Assembly (NCBI RefSeq): GCF_947492535.1 | Contig: NZ_CANLNH010000005.1 | Span: 1 to 64,000 of the forward strand | Source: an uncultured Dokdonia sp. | Lineage (GTDB): Bacteria; Bacteroidota; Bacteroidia; Flavobacteriales; Flavobacteriaceae | Length of the DNA stretch: 64,000 nt | Reading direction: 5' to 3' | Shown: piece after piece, positions 61,493-64,000 of the stretch | How positions within the stretch are numbered: the first letter of the stretch is position 1 | How the letters are laid out: each line of letters begins with the position of its first letter | Notes under the pieces: model-generated | Told to the model about the DNA's origin: nothing | What the model saw: the letters and a program-made list of their open reading frames with translations, nothing else | The model's database searches: none | Program-made: the position numbers and the translations under genes

Positions 61493-62047
61493 TTACCCCA
61501 TTAAGACTTCTAAAGGATCCATTAGGTTACTTATAAGACTATCGCCATCAGTACATGTTTGTCCCTCACAACAGTTTGGATTGGATTCATTACTTCCATC
61601 ACAAGTACTTGATACAACGCAGAATACCGTGCAGTCTTCTAAATTACAAGTATCTGTAATTACTTCACAATCTCCTTCATCTCCAGAAGTGTCACATTGG
61701 TTTTCATAATTTCCTCCAAATATACCATTGTTAAAATTACAAGAAGGGCCACTAAATGAAAGACCTTTTGCAGTTTGAATCAGGTAAATAGTATTTTTCT
61801 CACCTTTTTTTGTTAGATAATTAAGTGCAACTACCTTTTTAATTTTCATTCCTTTTGCATTCAGTTTTTTCTTAGATAAATACTTTTGATACTCTTTTAG
61901 AGCAACTGCTTTTACTTGATTTAGTTTTGCATAATCAGAAAGAATAAAGCTCAATGTTTTATTGACAGCTTGTGATTTGTTTTTTTGCGCATTTCCTACA
62001 AGGGTAAAAGACAAAAATAATACGATGGTTAATGTGATGGTTTTCAT
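61493..62047 (-). CDS. Secreted Cys-rich hypothetical protein
   Basis: A 184-residue protein with a signal peptide (MKTITLTIVLFLSFTLVGNA). Residues 25-95 are basic and helical (SQAVNKTLSFILSDYAKLNQ). From about 100 onward the protein becomes acidic with eleven Cys residues, in groups such as DTCNLEDCTVFC, STCDGS and NPNCCEGQTC, and ends SLISNLMDPLEVLMG. The cysteines suggest a small disulfide-bonded domain outside the cell, or metal binding. I do not recognise the family. A precursor with a basic leader and Cys-rich tail can also be an antimicrobial-type peptide; no export or modification genes adjoin. Confidence 0.7.
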   Translation of the reverse strand: MKTITLTIVLFLSFTLVGNAQKNKSQAVNKTLSFILSDYAKLNQVKAVALKEYQKYLSKKKLNAKGMKIKKVVALNYLTKKGEKNTIYLIQTAKGLSFSGPSCNFNNGIFGGNYENQCDTSGDEGDCEVITDTCNLEDCTVFCVVSSTCDGSNESNPNCCEGQTCTDGDSLISNLMDPLEVLMG

Positions 62048-62260
62048 ACAAATTGAATTAAAGTTTATATTATTTATAGATCAATAGTTATTCTATTGAA
62101 TGGGTCAAAATTAGTTTAAGGCCTTGTAGGAGAAGACAGGTAAAAGCCCCTTTTTTCTATATGAATTCATTGATTTTGTGTGTTTTAGTATTTAAATTGA
62201 TTGTTCTTTTGTAAAAGAAATGTGATAAAATATTCAAGATAAAGTGATACTCTTTTTACT

Positions 62261-62268
62261 TATTTTTG
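62261..62268 (+). promoter_or_regulatory. -7 box of the ABC-F gene
   Basis: TATTTTTG fits the TAnnTTTG consensus exactly, 19 bases before the ATG at 62287. No clear TTG at the ideal -33 distance. Confidence 0.55.
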
Positions 62269-62286
62269 CACCCTCAAAATAAACCA

Positions 62287-63924
62287 ATGATTGCAGTAGA
62301 TAATTTAGCCGTAGAATTTAGTGGAGATACGTTGTTTAGTAATGTATCCTTTTCTATTAATGAGCAAGATAAGATAGCCTTAATGGGGAAAAATGGCGCT
62401 GGAAAGTCTACCATGATGAAGATTATTGCAGGTGTTCAAAAAGCCACTCGCGGAAATGTTCGTACCCCTAAAGATGCTGTCATTGCGTATTTACCACAAC
62501 ACCTACTTACCGATGACGATTCTACGGTCATGGAAGAGGCCTCTAAAGCGTTTGCGCATGTATTTGAGATGAAGGCAGAAATGGATCGGTTGAATAAAGA
62601 GTTGGAAACACGTACCGATTATGAATCTGATGCCTACATGGATATCATTACAAAGGTGTCTGATCTTGGTGAGAAGTTTTATGCAATAGAAGATACCAAT
62701 TATGAGGAAGAGGTAGAAAAGGCACTCAAAGGATTGGGATTTAAAAGAAGTGATTTTAATAGACCTACTAGCGAATTTAGTGGAGGATGGCGTATGCGTA
62801 TCGAACTGGCTAAAATCTTACTTCAAAAGCCAGATCTTATTTTGCTAGATGAGCCTACCAATCACGTAGATATCGAATCTGTGATTTGGTTAGAAGACTT
62901 CTTATTGAATAAAGCAAAAGCTGTTATTGTGATTTCTCACGATAAAGCATTTATTGATAACATTACCAATCGTACTATTGAAGTAACGATGGGACGTATT
63001 TATGATTATAAAGCGAACTATTCTCATTATTTAGAATTACGCGCAGATCGTCGTACACATCAAATAAAAGCGTATCAGGAACAGCAAAAATTTATTGCTG
63101 ATAATAGAGCGTTTATAGAACGTTTTAAAGGAACCTATTCTAAAACAAATCAAGTGTCTTCACGAGAACGTATGCTTGAAAAGCTTGAAATTATAGAGAT
63201 TGATGAAATAGATACTTCTTCTTTAAAACTTCGATTCCCGCCAGCGATGCGTTCTGGGGATTATCCTGTAAAGGTGGAAGACTTAACAAAAGCATATGAT
63301 GATCATGTGGTGTTTAAAGATGCCAATATGTCTATCGCTCGAGGCGAAAAAGTATCCTTTGTGGGTCGTAATGGAGAAGGGAAGTCTACGATGATTAAAT
63401 CAATCCTTGGTGAGATTGATTATGAAGGATCTTGTGAGTTAGGTCATAATGTAAAAGTAGGCTACTTTGCACAAAACCAAGCAGCATTACTAGATCCAGA
63501 CTTAACCATCTTTCAAACAGTAGATGAGGTTGCAAAAGGAGATGTGCGTACGCAGATTAAAAATATCTTAGGACGTTTTATGTTTGCAGGTGATGATATT
63601 GACAAGAAAGTAAGTGTCTTGTCCGGAGGAGAAAAAACACGTCTGGCGATGGTAAAACTCTTATTAGAACCTGTGAACCTATTAATATTAGATGAGCCTA
63701 CAAACCATCTTGATATAAAATCTAAAGATGTTCTTAAGGAGGCATTACAGAATTTTGATGGCACCTTAATCTTGGTGTCTCACGATCGCGATTTCTTACG
63801 CGGACTTTCTAAGAAGGTATTTGAGTTTAAAGAAAAGCGCGTGATCGAACACTTTGAAACCATCGATGATTTCTTACAACGTAATCGTATTGAAAACCTT
63901 AAGCAAATTAATCTAATGGCTTGA
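62287..63924 (+). CDS. ABC-F family ATPase
   Basis: A 545-residue protein, start chosen at ATG 62287 (MIAVDNLAVEFSG); the TTG seven codons earlier lies in the promoter box. Two ABC cassettes: Walker A GKNGAGKST and GRNGEGKST, signatures SEFSGGWRMR and SVLSGGEKTR, Walker B LILLDEPTNHVD and LLILDEPTNHLD. They are joined by a charged linker (about 240-310) that in relatives reaches the ribosomal P site. No membrane segments. ABC-F proteins act on ribosomes, either as translation factors (EttA/YbiT/Uup types) or in antibiotic protection. Single-copy context next to housekeeping genes suggests a translation factor. Confidence 0.92.
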   Translation: MIAVDNLAVEFSGDTLFSNVSFSINEQDKIALMGKNGAGKSTMMKIIAGVQKATRGNVRTPKDAVIAYLPQHLLTDDDSTVMEEASKAFAHVFEMKAEMDRLNKELETRTDYESDAYMDIITKVSDLGEKFYAIEDTNYEEEVEKALKGLGFKRSDFNRPTSEFSGGWRMRIELAKILLQKPDLILLDEPTNHVDIESVIWLEDFLLNKAKAVIVISHDKAFIDNITNRTIEVTMGRIYDYKANYSHYLELRADRRTHQIKAYQEQQKFIADNRAFIERFKGTYSKTNQVSSRERMLEKLEIIEIDEIDTSSLKLRFPPAMRSGDYPVKVEDLTKAYDDHVVFKDANMSIARGEKVSFVGRNGEGKSTMIKSILGEIDYEGSCELGHNVKVGYFAQNQAALLDPDLTIFQTVDEVAKGDVRTQIKNILGRFMFAGDDIDKKVSVLSGGEKTRLAMVKLLLEPVNLLILDEPTNHLDIKSKDVLKEALQNFDGTLILVSHDRDFLRGLSKKVFEFKEKRVIEHFETIDDFLQRNRIENLKQINLMA

Positions 63925-64000
63925 TAGCCTGATTAGATAGCCGTTGTATCTAAGCTTTTATAAAAATACACACTCTTGATGTAAAGATAATTTAGTACAT

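Overview
The window looks like chromosomal DNA of a marine-type member of the Flavobacteriaceae (Bacteroidota). The evidence is AT-rich intergenic DNA, type IX secretion (T9SS) sorting domains with LYPNPA motifs, families largely confined to this group (2TM-domain proteins, a DUF4290 protein next to murA, a LETM1-related biofilm protein, outer-membrane beta-barrel proteins with a carboxypeptidase-regulatory plug), TTG start codons, and flavobacterial promoter boxes of the TTG-N19-TAnnTTTG type. I saw no rRNA, tRNA or CRISPR array.

Layout. 0-1.4 kb: the 3' end of an insertion sequence, then a hypothetical gene bracketed by short inverted repeats. 1.9-4.9 kb: an iron-complex/cobalamin-type ABC importer. 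5-10.3 kb: S41 peptidase lipoprotein, a frameshifted TPR gene, a NamZ-type muramidase, and a LolC/FtsX-type permease divergent from it. 10.3-16 kb: accessory zone with intergenic repeats, a sulfotransferase, a SIR2-TPR protein (candidate NAD-depleting defence effector), a TerB-like protein, and a junction of two gene fragments (T9SS tail and RAYT transposase) surrounded by REP-like hairpins. 16.3-31 kb: surface-protein region with an outer-membrane receptor, two large T9SS cargo proteins, a dockerin-like protein, and two adjacent YadA-head/S74-chaperone fibres. 31-35 kb: ECF sigma factor, membrane TPR protein (anti-sigma candidate) and CHAT-TPR protease. 35-42 kb: uvrB, five tandem 2TM-domain genes, an amidohydrolase, a LytTR response regulator. 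42-50 kb: small lipoproteins, HU, and the overlapping AAA ATPase-recQ-fmt operon. 50-57.7 kb: second accessory zone with ParDE-like toxin-antitoxin, SdpR/SdpI pair, then three same-strand genes separated by long attC-like palindromes (a TPR gene with an in-frame stop, a TIGR04141/DUF6119-like protein, a putative phage abortive-infection protein). 58.5-64 kb: housekeeping genes (DUF4290, murA, endonuclease V-like, ABC-F) plus a Cys-rich secreted protein.

The window is studded with a palindrome whose core is TACGCTTTCGCGAAAGCGTA. I count about sixteen intact or decayed copies, several inside coding sequences, and at least three copies of a ~70-90 bp composite form, one of them apparently inserted in frame into fmt. 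Other repeat families are RAYT-linked REPs, a 169-bp MITE-like hairpin, a 135-bp hairpin, and a paired 40-bp double hairpin 50 kb apart.

The most promising leads for new biology are the SIR2-TPR protein, the palindrome-separated defence-like cassettes at 52.6-57.7 kb, the sigma/TPR/CHAT set, and the coding-compatible palindrome family. None of these functions is demonstrated by the sequence alone.
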